Origin: Flammeovirga pectinis
GTDB taxonomy: Bacteria > Bacteroidota > Bacteroidia > Cytophagales > Flammeovirgaceae
Direction of reading: 5' to 3'
Length of the DNA: 64,000 nucleotides
NCBI RefSeq assembly: GCF_003970675.1
Contig: NZ_CP034562.1
Coordinates: 4,862,501 to 4,926,500 of the forward strand
Shown here: positions 20,563 to 29,527 of the stretch, piece after piece
Position numbering within the stretch: the stretch's first letter is position 1
Layout of the letters: every line of letters begins with the position of its first letter
The notes under the pieces: generated by a model
Databases searched by the model: none
Told to the model about the DNA's origin: nothing
What the model saw: only the letters and a program-made list of their open reading frames with translations
Program-made: the position numbers and the translations under genes

Positions 20563-20691
20563 TTATTGAATTGAAACCGTTTTAGTCCAACTTCCAAACC
20601 TTGGGCTACTTGAACATTTTATATTTTGATTTGGATAATAAAAGTTATAATTAATTGAAAATTTAAAATAATCTAAAATAGTAGGGGAGTA
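20563..20691 (-). pseudogene. Out-of-frame C-terminal remnant of the lipoprotein gene
   Basis: In the shifted frame the segment stays open from about 20691 to a TAA at 20563. It encodes a plausible beta-strand tail of about 42 residues, including NYNFYYPNQNIKCSSSPRFG and SWTKTVSIQ. The preceding frame and the terminator position both support one ancestral gene, 20563-21380. Confidence 0.6.
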
Positions 20692-21380
20692 TTTTGATCT
20701 CCATCATTCACTTCTGCAGTAACAGTATATGTAACATCAAAAGTATAAATTGAGTAACCATTATCATCTTTAATATAAGTATGTTTTGTGATGATGAAAC
20801 CTTCTTTAGAAGTATGCGGTAATGGAAGTAATATATCATCATTAACAGCTTGTATACCTCCTTCTTGGATTGTAGTTGAAAAACTTATATCATTAAATGG
20901 AATTTTTGATTTTAATAAGCCAGTTACTCTAAAAGTAGATTTATCTGAAGCAGTTAGAGGAACATTACTACTATCAAACTCTATTAAATATGGAGTATCT
21001 ATAACTTTTACTTTTTGAATTATATCAGCAGTCTCTCCTTTGTCTGTAAAAGCTGTAAAACGAATTTCAGTATCACCTTTTTCGTATGGTGCTACTGCTT
21101 TATATTCATAAGTAGCTTGATCTTGATATACATTATCCGGGTCTTTAGAGAGTTTTTCTCCACAATCATTATAACTTGTAAATGAACTAATAGGCTCATT
21201 ACTAGTTGTTGTTGCTTTTACATTAAGGCTGATTGTATCTAAAGGATATACCTCTAAAATTTCTTGTTGGTTTTCAATCTCAATAGTTGGATCACTAGAT
21301 GTAATAATATTATCATCTCCAGAACTACAGGAGATAACAATAGAACTTAAAAGTAGAAGAGTTAATAGATTGCTTTTCAT
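20673..21380 (-). CDS. Exported lipoprotein, unknown function, with apparent 3' frameshift
   Basis: A 235-residue lipoprotein (MKSNLLTLLLLSSIVISCSS, lipid Cys18) with beta-rich, Ig-like regions (for example DTISLNVKATTTSNEPISSF). I recognise no specific family. As read it stops at 20673, after DQNTPLLF. One base lost from the A4 run at 20692-20695 (minus strand) would explain this: adding one A restores DQKYSPTILDYFKFSINYNF and a coherent C-terminus ending KTVSIQ at 20563, just before the terminator. Either the gene is recently truncated or the base call in the homopolymer is wrong. Confidence 0.75.
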   Translation of the reverse strand: MKSNLLTLLLLSSIVISCSSGDDNIITSSDPTIEIENQQEILEVYPLDTISLNVKATTTSNEPISSFTSYNDCGEKLSKDPDNVYQDQATYEYKAVAPYEKGDTEIRFTAFTDKGETADIIQKVKVIDTPYLIEFDSSNVPLTASDKSTFRVTGLLKSKIPFNDISFSTTIQEGGIQAVNDDILLPLPHTSKEGFIITKHTYIKDDNGYSIYTFDVTYTVTAEVNDGDQNTPLLF

Positions 21381-21490
21381 AATTTAGGTTATTTTTGAAT
21401 TTGAGATTAAGAAGAATTTACTAGTTCAAATTATAAAAAAAAGGACATATTTCAATTGAAATATGCCCTTTTGAAGTAATTAATTAAAAT

Positions 21491-22765
21491 TTACCAAGTA
21501 AATAGAGGGAACTTACGCATCCACTCATTTATCTCAGATTTTACTTTATTAATTTCTTCTTCATTTTCGTGATTCATTAAAACTCTGTCAATGAAATCAA
21601 CTATTTTGCCCATATCACTTTCTTTCAAACCACGAGTTGTAACCGCAGCAGTACCAATACGCATACCTGAAGTAACAAATGGAGATTTGTCATCAAAAGG
21701 AACCATATTTTTGTTGATAGTAATATCAGCTTTTATTAATGTATTTTCAGCGATCTTACCAGTTAAACCTTTCGAACGTAAGTCGATTAGCATTAAGTGG
21801 TTATCTGTACCTCCAGAAATGATATCATAACCTTTAGCAATAAAGTGTTTTGCCATTTCTTGAGCATTTGCTTGAACTTGAGTTACATACTCACCATATT
21901 CTGGAGATAATGCTTCGCCAAATGCAATTGCTTTAGCAGCAATAACGTGCTCTAAAGGACCACCTTGAGTTCCTGGGAATACACCAGAATCTAATAAAGA
22001 AGACATCATACGAGTTTTTCCTTTAGGTGTTTTTAAACCCCAAGGATTTTCGAAATCTTCTCCCATCATAATAATTCCACCTCTTGGTCCACGTAATGTT
22101 TTGTGGGTAGTAGAAGTTACGATATGACAGTATTTGATAGGATCATCAAGTTTACCTTTTGCAATTAACCCTGAAGGATGAGAAATATCGGCTAATAAAA
22201 GAGCACCAATTTCGTCAGCAACTTCACGTAATTTCTTGTAATTCCACTCACGAGAGTAAGCAGAAGCACCAGCAATAATTAATTGAGGCTTTTCTTTACG
22301 AGCAGTTTCAACAACTTTATCCCAATCGATAAGACCTGTTTCTTGTTCTACTCCGTAAAAAGAAGGACTATAAAGTTTTCCTGAGAAGTTTACAGGAGAA
22401 CCGTGAGTTAAGTGACCACCGTGAGATAGGTCAAATCCTAAAATTTTATCACCTGGTTTTAATACTGCTAACATAACAGCAGCATTAGCTTGTGCACCAG
22501 AGTGAGGTTGAACGTTAGCCCAAACTGCACCAAACAGTTCTTTTAGGCGGTCGATAGCAAGGTTTTCTACCTCATCTACTACTTCACAACCACCATAATA
22601 ACGCTTGCCAGGTAAGCCTTCTGCGTATTTGTTTGTTAATACACTTCCCATAGCTTCCATAACCTGCTCAGATGCAAAATTCTCTGAAGCGATTAATTCA
22701 ATACCAGAAAGTTGTCTTTCTTTTTCGCGATCTATAAGATCAAAGATGATTTCATCTCTTTTCAT
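21491..22765 (-). CDS. glyA: Serine hydroxymethyltransferase
   Basis: A 424-residue PLP enzyme that interconverts serine and glycine with tetrahydrofolate. The fold-type I motifs are complete: [49 protein letters not shown], and the PLP-lysine block [15 protein letters not shown]. Length is typical. A monocistronic gene. Its leader has a short CCTATT/AATAGG hairpin (about 22807-22824) that I could not match to a known riboswitch. Confidence 0.97.
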   Translation of the reverse strand: MKRDEIIFDLIDREKERQLSGIELIASENFASEQVMEAMGSVLTNKYAEGLPGKRYYGGCEVVDEVENLAIDRLKELFGAVWANVQPHSGAQANAAVMLAVLKPGDKILGFDLSHGGHLTHGSPVNFSGKLYSPSFYGVEQETGLIDWDKVVETARKEKPQLIIAGASAYSREWNYKKLREVADEIGALLLADISHPSGLIAKGKLDDPIKYCHIVTSTTHKTLRGPRGGIIMMGEDFENPWGLKTPKGKTRMMSSLLDSGVFPGTQGGPLEHVIAAKAIAFGEALSPEYGEYVTQVQANAQEMAKHFIAKGYDIISGGTDNHLMLIDLRSKGLTGKIAENTLIKADITINKNMVPFDDKSPFVTSGMRIGTAAVTTRGLKESDMGKIVDFIDRVLMNHENEEEINKVKSEINEWMRKFPLFTW

Positions 22766-22967
22766 GGCTAAAAAAGTGGTTTTGTTTGTTTAATAGTTGA
22801 ATTTATTCCTATTGAAAAATAGGAGGTTGTACCTTTAGACGCGCTAAACTACTAAATTTCAATGTGCCATTAAGAGATTTAGTAAAAAAAGATCAATTTA
22901 ATAATATTATTTTTTGATTTAGACCCTTTTTACTAATAAAATCATAATATATAGTGCTTAAAAACAG

Positions 22968-23010
22968 AAAAATCATCAAAAAGAATTATTCGATTCTTTT
23001 TGATGATTTT
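22968..23010 (-). terminator. Intrinsic terminator after the Crp/Fnr gene
   Basis: The stem AAAATCATCAAAAAGAAT / ATTCTTTTTGATGATTTT is followed on the minus strand by TTTTCTG. It lies 30 bases past the stop at 23040. Confidence 0.88.
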
Positions 23011-23039
23011 AATTCAATCTGATAATTTTATATCAAAAT

Positions 23040-23726
23040 TTAATCGTACAAATGGCTAATTTTCACAAGGCCATCAGGATTAATAATTTTAATACTTCTT
23101 TTATTAATCTCAATTAATTTCTCGTGTTTAAATTCAGAGATGATACGTATTGCAGTTTCTTTAACTGTACCTACCAATCCTGCTAAATCTTCACGAGTAA
23201 GAGTGATTTGTTCTTTGTCTTCAAAGGCCTTATCTAAGAGTAATAATGCCTCAGCAATTCGTCCACGCACAGGTTTGTAAGCAATGTCAGTCAGTTTTGA
23301 TTCTGCACTGTCAATTACTTCGCATAATAAATGGACAATTTGTTGGTAAAACTCTACATTTTCATGGAGAATCTCCATAAAAATAGCTTTTGGAATAAGA
23401 CAAATTGATGAGTCTTCAATGGCAATTGCGGATGCTCTATAACGTCCGCCTTTGATAAGAGACTTGTAGCCTACAAAATCACCAGGTTTGGCAATTCGTA
23501 AAATCTGTTCTTTTCCGTTACTGCCGAGCTTAGTAACTTTAACTAAACCTTCGCTAATACAATACACTCCTGTAGGCATCGATTCTTCTTGGAAAATCGG
23601 TTGCCCTTTTTTAAAGTAGTGACATGTATGAGGCTGAAGTTTATCAAGTTGCTCAGCAGTAAGACAAGAAAATAAAGATTGGCTTCCCTTAGCTTTTAAA
23701 GCGCAAGAGGGTTGTACCAATTTCAT
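23040..23726 (-). CDS. Crp/Fnr-family transcriptional regulator
   Basis: A 228-residue protein. The cyclic-nucleotide-binding-like beta-roll (about 20-130, HYFKKGQPIFQEESMPTGVY, GKEQILRIAKPGDFVGYKSL) is followed by a long dimer helix and a Crp-type winged helix (LTREDLAGLVGTVKETAIRI). Cysteines at 9, 21 and 34 could suggest redox sensing, but no Fnr-type four-Cys set was recognised, and the key Arg of cAMP pockets is not obvious. The effector is unknown. The leader is unusually structured, with an inverted repeat and an intrinsic terminator, described separately. Confidence 0.88.
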   Translation of the reverse strand: MKLVQPSCALKAKGSQSLFSCLTAEQLDKLQPHTCHYFKKGQPIFQEESMPTGVYCISEGLVKVTKLGSNGKEQILRIAKPGDFVGYKSLIKGGRYRASAIAIEDSSICLIPKAIFMEILHENVEFYQQIVHLLCEVIDSAESKLTDIAYKPVRGRIAEALLLLDKAFEDKEQITLTREDLAGLVGTVKETAIRIISEFKHEKLIEINKRSIKIINPDGLVKISHLYD

Positions 23727-23742
23727 CTTTTTAGTGTGTAAG

Positions 23743-23763
23743 TGGATAATTCTGATAAAAGCG
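23743..23763. repeat. Left arm of a perfect 21-bp inverted repeat
   Basis: Begins TGGATAATTCTGATAAAAGC. Its exact reverse complement is at 23868-23888. On the crp mRNA this arm ends 17 bases before the ATG. Confidence 0.95.
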
Positions 23764-23822
23764 ATTTAAAAGTACTATCAAAATCACAGATTTACTAAAA
23801 AAAATGACATTAGTTACTTTTT

Positions 23823-23867
23823 TACATAAAAAAACACAGCCGAGTGCAATAAATGCTCCCGACTGTG
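23823..23867 (-). terminator. Intrinsic terminator inside the crp leader (putative attenuator)
   Basis: On the minus strand a hairpin starting CACAGTCGGGAGCA and ending TGCACTCGGCTGTG (11 of 14 pairs, 5-base loop) is followed by TTTTTTTATG. No gene lies upstream on this strand, so it can only act on a short RNA or on the crp leader. Confidence 0.7.
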
Positions 23868-23888
23868 CGCTTTTATCAGAATTATCCA
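23868..23888. repeat. Right arm of the 21-bp inverted repeat
   Basis: Reverse complement of 23743-23763 over all 21 bases, with 104 bases between the arms. In the minus-strand transcript it would lie at the very 5' end, directly before the terminator hairpin. Confidence 0.95.
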
Positions 23889-23891
23889 TTG

Positions 23892-23899
23892 CAAATGTA
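23892..23899 (-). promoter_or_regulatory. Candidate -7 box for the crp leader transcript
   Basis: TACATTTG on the minus strand is a perfect TAnnTTTG. A TTG lies only 12 bases upstream, so the -33 element is weak. A start about 7 bases downstream would put the inverted-repeat arm at the 5' end of the RNA. Confidence 0.45.
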
Positions 23900-23935
23900 A
23901 ATGTTGTTTATCAACTTGTGTATGATATAAGTTTT

Positions 23936-23973
23936 CCTCAATAATGAGAGAAGTCATTATTGAGGACTTTTTT
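23936..23973 (+). terminator. Terminator-like hairpin in the leader of the giant surface-protein gene
   Basis: A perfect 12-bp stem CCTCAATAATGA / TCATTATTGAGG with a 6-base loop is followed by ACTTTTTT. It lies 31 bases before the ATG at 24004 with no gene upstream, so it may be an attenuator or end a small RNA. Confidence 0.65.
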
Positions 23974-24003
23974 AGCAAACGATTCATAATTTTTCTTACT
24001 ACT

Positions 24004-27000
24004 ATGTACAAATTTCTATTGAGCGGTATACTATTATACTGTTTATCGTTTTTTACGATTCCGCTATTTTCTCAAAGTATTATTTATCAGGATTTTTCTC
24101 AACCAACCAATTTGTTAGGTGGTTCTACCTCTACAGGTAATATTCCAGAAGGGTGGTTTATGCAAACTAATGATGGTTATTTTCAATTAAATAGCACTTC
24201 TGGGACAGGACAACGCACTGTTTACGCATTGTCTCCTCATGAAATCTTGATAAATGATTATCCGGATACCTTAATTTGGGAATTTAGTTTTCAACACAAT
24301 TTTTCGGTCTCTACCAATTTACAGAAAACTAATTATTCATCTTTTATTCTGATGAGTGATTCATTGTCTTATCTAAATGGTAATTATTTATCAGTTAAAG
24401 TTGCAGATCAGATTTATTTTTTATCAAATGATAGCTTAATTATTAAGGCACCTATTCAGTCTTTAAATTCTGAATGGAATCATTTAAAAATTATTTTTGA
24501 TGGAAATTCTGAATGGAGTGTTATTACAGACTTCTCTGATTCAGTTTCAATTCAGCATGAGCCATTGTCAGATTCATTTTTTACAGGCTTTTCTTCACAT
24601 TTTACTTCAGCAGCTAGAGGTCAACATTTTTTATATGATGATTTCTATTTAGATCATTTTTTAAAAGCATTAGATCATGAAGTACCGATTTTAGAAAAGA
24701 TAAACTTTTCTGGTGATTCGATCATTCAATTTATCTTTAATGAAGAATTAGCCACAAATTGTATTTCAGACCTTAGTATTGATGGAATAGCAACATCTAT
24801 TTATTTAAATATTGATACACTTTTTTGTGAGTTTCCATCAGGACTAGAAATTGATGAAAATTATAATTTCACCATTAATAATGTATGTGATTTATCAGGG
24901 AATAATACTTCTATAACTTCTAATTTTCTTTTTGAAGATTTAATACCTCCGGTAATTATTTCTATAAACTCCATAAATGCATATTCATTTTGGATTAATT
25001 TTTCTGAAGAAATCAACAGTTTAGCTTCTGAAAATATTTTTATAAAGTGGAAAGAGGAAGAAATATCAATAGATAATTATTCATTTTCTAACAATGATTC
25101 TTCTTCAATTTTTATCATATTATCTGCACCTTTACCAGAAAATGAAATAGTTGAATTAAGAATAAATGATTTATCTGACTATAAAAATAATATAAGTACC
25201 TCTTCTTTTTTCTTTGAGTTTGATACACAATTACCAAGGTTAATAGATTTTACGATTAATACTTCGAACAAGATTACCTTAAATTTCAATGATGAATTAG
25301 ATAAGATCGAAGCTATTGATATTTTTAATTATGCCTTGATTAATGAAGAAATACATCCTTCTCAAGTTTTTTGTAATGATAGTTCTGTACAATTATTTTT
25401 TGATAGTACATTTTTTATTGAACAAGAGACTTACGGTTTATCCATCAGAAATTTGAAAGATAAATCAGGTAATTCTTTAAAGAAGAAGAATATTTATTTT
25501 CAATACGATACAATTCCTCCATTATTAACATCTGTACAATATTATTCTGACAGCCTTTTACTTCAATTTTCAGAACCTGTTCTACAAAATGTAGTAGTTG
25601 AGGTAAATGGGAGAGCAGTTGACTATCAAAAAAATAGTTGTCCAAGCGATATTTTATCTATCAATGTTATTGATTTAGCTTCTATAGCTCATATACAATT
25701 ATTTAATTTAGAAGATGAAAATGGTAATCTAACAGATAGTATATCTCAAAAAATTAAAGAAGAACAATCTATAATAGAAATCTATGCTTTTTCTAAAAAT
25801 GAGATTATCATAACATTTACTGATACAGTTGGTCTTGAAAACATTGACTTAAAACCACTTGATTTTAGTGTAGATCAAGTCAGAAAAGAAAAAAATAAAC
25901 TTTTTATATCAACAACAACTGCTCTAGAAAGTGGAAAACTGTATTCAATTGAAATTGATAATGTGATTTTTAAAGTCGACTATCAAGAAATTAATGTGAC
26001 GATTTCTTCTTCAACGCATTTATCGACTTTAATTTTTGATGAGAAAATTAATATAACTCCACTTTTAATAACTAGTACTGAATTAGAGGTTCAGAATTAT
26101 AAAATTGAAGAGAATAGTCTATATGTGTTTTTTACTAATCCCCTGATTAAAAATAAGGGTTATGATCTGTCTATAGTTGGACTAGAAAATTGTAAAGGCA
26201 AAAAATTACCAGTGTTAGATACTATACTTATTATCGACAATGAACTTCCGGTACTCTCTAATTGTGTATTAAAGTCTTCTAATTCATTATTGATAGAATG
26301 TTCTGAAGAGTTAATTAAGGATGATGTTTTATTACCAAATAGATATAAAATTGAAGGTTATAATGTAAGTAAAATATCGTATTTGAATAAGCAAATTTCA
26401 TTGGTTTTTGATAGAGATTTTGAGCCTGAAAGCGAACTTGAAATTGAGGTTGAAAAAGGGTTAAGAGATCTAGCAGAAAATAAAAGTGAAACGACACTAT
26501 TTAGGCTTACAACTCCTAAGAAAATAGGTGTTGGAGATCTTGTATTTAATGAGTTATTAATTGATCCATCTCCATCTGTAGGATTACCAAATTCTGAAGC
26601 CATTGAATTAAAGAATTTGAGTCAAGATACTTTATCATTAACACAGCTTAAATTATTAATAGACAATGATACTTTTAGACTTGAACATTTGTCGTTATTA
26701 CCAAATGCATTTGTAATTCTTGTTGCTGCTAAAAACATTGATTTATGGAGCGAATATGATAATGTAATAGGAATAGAAAATTTGAGTATTTTAAAAAATG
26801 AAGGAGATACATTACAACTTTTATCTCTTGATAATAATTTAATAGTAGATGAAGTTTTTTATTCAAAAAAAACATATAAAGATAATACCAAAGCTGAAGG
26901 TGGTTATACCTTAGAAAAGATTGATCCTTGGTTTAATTGTACGTCTGAAATAAACTGGAAAGTTACCAACAGTTTAAGTGGAGGTACTTTAGGAATGGAA

Positions 27001-28944
27001 AATTCTGTGTTTGCACAATTAGAAGATATAGAACCACCGTTTATTACAAACATAAAAGTTATCAACAATGTTAGTATCCAAATTCTATTTAATGAACCTG
27101 TTTTCTTTGATTCTTTAAAAAGTACAATACAATGCTTAATAAATAATGTTGATAACCCTGTTAATAACTCATATTTTGTTGATAACTCAACATTGAATAT
27201 TACTCTTAATGAGAATATTCCTTCTGGTGTGTTAGTAAATCTTACTGTTGGTAACTTCTATGATTGTTTCAATAATATCCAATTTTCTAGTACTGAAACG
27301 TTTTTTGTATCACCAAAAGTGAACTATCAACAGTTGTTGATAACTGAGTTGATGACTAATCATTCATCTATTACGGCTTTACCTACTTCTGAATACATAG
27401 AACTATACAATAACAGCGACTTACACCTTAATATTGGTGATTGTGTAATGTTATTGAATGGAGTGAAAATTGAACTACCAATAAATAGTATTAAACCAAG
27501 AGAGTATCTATTACTAACACCACTTGAACATGTTGATAACTTTCTAGAAAATGGTATTAATAGTGTTGGTATAAAATCTTGGAAGAATTTAAATAATACA
27601 GAAGGTGAGATAGTACTTTATAATAAGGAAAATGAAGAACTTCAAAGAATAAACTATACACCTTTTTATTATCAGGATAGAGAGAAAGCAAAAGGAGGAT
27701 GGTCGTTAGAAATGATTGATATTCAAAGCTCTTGTGTTGGTAAAAAGAACTGGAGAGCATCAGAGGATAATAGAGGTGGTACACCAGCAGAAAAAAATTC
27801 CATAACTAGTTTTTTAGAAGATTATAGAGCACCAGAATTGATAGCGACATTTGCCGTAAATGATACTATATATCTTCAATTTGATGAAGACGTTTCACCA
27901 TTATTATCAAAGAATAGTATAGTAAAATATAATGATGATATTATCCCTTTTAATCAATTAGAATGGCAGGGAGAAATGGTCTTTTTTATGGATGAAAAAA
28001 AAATAAATTCAGAGGTTGAAATTAGTATTGAAAATATCTCTGATTGCTTATTAAATATCAGTCTAATTCCTCAAAAAAAGCAGCTGATTAAATCACCAAA
28101 AGAAGTACAATTATCTTTATCAGAATTACTCTTCGATCCATCTATTCTTAATGAAGATTTTGTGGAAATTTATAATGCATCAAGTGGTTATATCAATTTA
28201 AAAGATTATAAAATTGGTAATATTAATAATGAAGGAATTTCTGATTTTAAAAAGTTATCCACAAAATCGTTATTTATGCCTCCTAAAACATGGTATGTTT
28301 TTACAAATAGTGTTGATAACTTATTGAATTTCTACCCATCAGCCATAAGTGATCATATTTTTGAATTAAAATTACCCACCTTTCCCAATCAAGAAGGAGG
28401 GGTTGTTTTAATGAACAATCACAATGAAATTTTAGAACGGTTTCTTTATAATGATAAAATGCATCAAGGGTATTTAAAAAATATTGAAGATGTTTCCTTA
28501 GAAAGAATAGATTATAATAAAGAGGCTAGTTTAGAAGATAATTGGACATCTGCTATTGAAAGTGTTGGTTTTGCTACACCTACAAAGAAGAATTCTAGAA
28601 ATAACAAGGGTACGGCTCATGCCAATAATTTTGGTGGGTTAATAGTAAATACAACTTTAATTACAACCAATGGAGATGGAATAGATGATTATTTATTGAT
28701 TGAAAATAATAATGAATTTCCTCTAAGAATATTTAGGTTAGAAGTATATAATGTTAGAGGGCAATTAATAACATCATTACGAACTAATTTTGAAATAGGT
28801 ATGGGTGATGTAGTTAGATGGGATGGTAAAACAACTTCTGGAGAACGAGTGTATGGTAAGTTTCTTCTACTATTACTTGCTGAAAATAGGCAACATAGAA
28901 TAGAAAAATTTACAAAAGTGATAAGTGTAGCTACTTGGAATTGA
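24004..28944 (+). CDS. Giant exported surface protein with Ig-like and lamin-tail domains
   Basis: 1646 residues. The frame opens 20 codons earlier, but those codons overlap a terminator-like hairpin. ATG at 24004 gives a normal signal peptide (MYKFLLSGILLYCLSFFTIP, then LFSQS). After an N-terminal jelly-roll-like region come at least seven SbsA/Big_5-type Ig-like units, each starting like PPVIISINS and containing an FSEE/FNEP core. Three lamin-tail domains begin near 842 (VFNELLIDPSP), 1109 (LLITELMTN) and 1369 (LSELLFDP). The end (TTNGDGIDDYLLIEN...EVYNVRGQLI...WDGKTTSGERV) resembles a FlgD-like or T9SS type B sorting domain. Such proteins are usually surface-exposed adhesins or scaffolds; no enzyme motif was seen. 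Confidence 0.85.
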   Translation: MYKFLLSGILLYCLSFFTIPLFSQSIIYQDFSQPTNLLGGSTSTGNIPEGWFMQTNDGYFQLNSTSGTGQRTVYALSPHEILINDYPDTLIWEFSFQHNFSVSTNLQKTNYSSFILMSDSLSYLNGNYLSVKVADQIYFLSNDSLIIKAPIQSLNSEWNHLKIIFDGNSEWSVITDFSDSVSIQHEPLSDSFFTGFSSHFTSAARGQHFLYDDFYLDHFLKALDHEVPILEKINFSGDSIIQFIFNEELATNCISDLSIDGIATSIYLNIDTLFCEFPSGLEIDENYNFTINNVCDLSGNNTSITSNFLFEDLIPPVIISINSINAYSFWINFSEEINSLASENIFIKWKEEEISIDNYSFSNNDSSSIFIILSAPLPENEIVELRINDLSDYKNNISTSSFFFEFDTQLPRLIDFTINTSNKITLNFNDELDKIEAIDIFNYALINEEIHPSQVFCNDSSVQLFFDSTFFIEQETYGLSIRNLKDKSGNSLKKKNIYFQYDTIPPLLTSVQYYSDSLLLQFSEPVLQNVVVEVNGRAVDYQKNSCPSDILSINVIDLASIAHIQLFNLEDENGNLTDSISQKIKEEQSIIEIYAFSKNEIIITFTDTVGLENIDLKPLDFSVDQVRKEKNKLFISTTTALESGKLYSIEIDNVIFKVDYQEINVTISSSTHLSTLIFDEKINITPLLITSTELEVQNYKIEENSLYVFFTNPLIKNKGYDLSIVGLENCKGKKLPVLDTILIIDNELPVLSNCVLKSSNSLLIECSEELIKDDVLLPNRYKIEGYNVSKISYLNKQISLVFDRDFEPESELEIEVEKGLRDLAENKSETTLFRLTTPKKIGVGDLVFNELLIDPSPSVGLPNSEAIELKNLSQDTLSLTQLKLLIDNDTFRLEHLSLLPNAFVILVAAKNIDLWSEYDNVIGIENLSILKNEGDTLQLLSLDNNLIVDEVFYSKKTYKDNTKAEGGYTLEKIDPWFNCTSEINWKVTNSLSGGTLGMENSVFAQLEDIEPPFITNIKVINNVSIQILFNEPVFFDSLKSTIQCLINNVDNPVNNSYFVDNSTLNITLNENIPSGVLVNLTVGNFYDCFNNIQFSSTETFFVSPKVNYQQLLITELMTNHSSITALPTSEYIELYNNSDLHLNIGDCVMLLNGVKIELPINSIKPREYLLLTPLEHVDNFLENGINSVGIKSWKNLNNTEGEIVLYNKENEELQRINYTPFYYQDREKAKGGWSLEMIDIQSSCVGKKNWRASEDNRGGTPAEKNSITSFLEDYRAPELIATFAVNDTIYLQFDEDVSPLLSKNSIVKYNDDIIPFNQLEWQGEMVFFMDEKKINSEVEISIENISDCLLNISLIPQKKQLIKSPKEVQLSLSELLFDPSILNEDFVEIYNASSGYINLKDYKIGNINNEGISDFKKLSTKSLFMPPKTWYVFTNSVDNLLNFYPSAISDHIFELKLPTFPNQEGGVVLMNNHNEILERFLYNDKMHQGYLKNIEDVSLERIDYNKEASLEDNWTSAIESVGFATPTKKNSRNNKGTAHANNFGGLIVNTTLITTNGDGIDDYLLIENNNEFPLRIFRLEVYNVRGQLITSLRTNFEIGMGDVVRWDGKTTSGERVYGKFLLLLLAENRQHRIEKFTKVISVATWN

Positions 28945-29004
28945 CTTATTTAGGTGTTTTTTCTTTATTATTCAGAGATGTTATAGAATAAGATGCTTGT
29001 ATTA

Positions 29005-29035
29005 TTGTGTAGTATTATACAAAGTATTACTTTTG
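29005..29035 (+). promoter_or_regulatory. Promoter of rpmE
   Basis: TTG (29005-29007), 20 bases, then a perfect TACTTTTG (29028-29035), about 45 bases before the ATG. Confidence 0.8.
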
Positions 29036-29080
29036 CGTTTCGATTTGGGATTACAGAATTAAGTAAAAAAATATTATAAG

Positions 29081-29326
29081 ATGAAAAAAGATCTTCATCC
29101 TGAGTTCAGACCTGTGGTATTCCACGATCTGACTAGTAACGAGAAGTTCCTTATTGGTTCTACTGTTAAAACACAAGACACTATTGAATTTGAAGGTGAA
29201 ACTCACCCATTATTCAAAGTCGAGATTTCTTCTGCATCTCACCCGTTCTATACTGGTAAGAAAGCTGCTATTTCAGCTGCAGGTAGAGTTGACCGTTTCA
29301 ACAAAAAATACGGAAAGAAAGCATAA
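29081..29326 (+). CDS. rpmE2: 50S ribosomal protein L31 type B
   Basis: An 81-residue bL31, start [20 protein letters not shown]. It lacks the zinc-binding cysteines of type A L31, and its length and the [13 protein letters not shown] stretch are type B features. Such zinc-free forms can replace the zinc form when zinc is scarce in organisms that have both; Bacteroidota usually have only this form. Own promoter and terminator. Confidence 0.97.
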   Translation: MKKDLHPEFRPVVFHDLTSNEKFLIGSTVKTQDTIEFEGETHPLFKVEISSASHPFYTGKKAAISAAGRVDRFNKKYGKKA

Positions 29327-29348
29327 GTATTTGCTTTATTCTCAAAAG

Positions 29349-29383
29349 GCCACGATTTCAAATTTGGAATCGTGGTTTTTTTT
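29349..29383 (+). terminator. Intrinsic terminator after rpmE
   Basis: CCACGATTTC / GGAATCGTGG stem followed by eight T residues. Confidence 0.93.
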
Positions 29384-29473
29384 ATGCCCAAATTTTTTTC
29401 TCCTCTTTTTTTTAAAAATCTTTTTTTACCACAGAAGCATCTTTTTGTCCCACGAAGTCCATTTTGAAAACTG

Positions 29474-29490
29474 CACCTTTGTATTGTTCA
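29474..29490 (+). promoter_or_regulatory. Promoter-like element of decarboxylase copy 1
   Basis: CACCTTTGTATTGTTCA contains CACCTTTG, one mismatch from TAnnTTTG. The same 17 bases occur before the other two copies and before the thioredoxin gene. No good -33 TTG is present, so an activator may be needed. Confidence 0.5.
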
Positions 29491-29527
29491 ATAAAAACAA
29501 TTACAAAAAAATATAAATCTCTTCATT

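Noticed and set aside
22766-22870. Riboswitch in the glyA leader
   Set aside because: Only one short hairpin (CCTATT/AATAGG); no core of a glycine, SAM or tetrahydrofolate riboswitch could be matched.
23743-23888. Miniature transposon flanked by 21-bp inverted repeats
   Set aside because: No target-site duplication is visible at the ends and no second copy was noticed in the window. Kept only as an alternative to a regulatory leader.
23814-24011. Minus-strand frame of 65 codons in the crp / surface-protein gap
   Set aside because: It runs through the inverted repeat arm and both hairpins and has no credible protein features.
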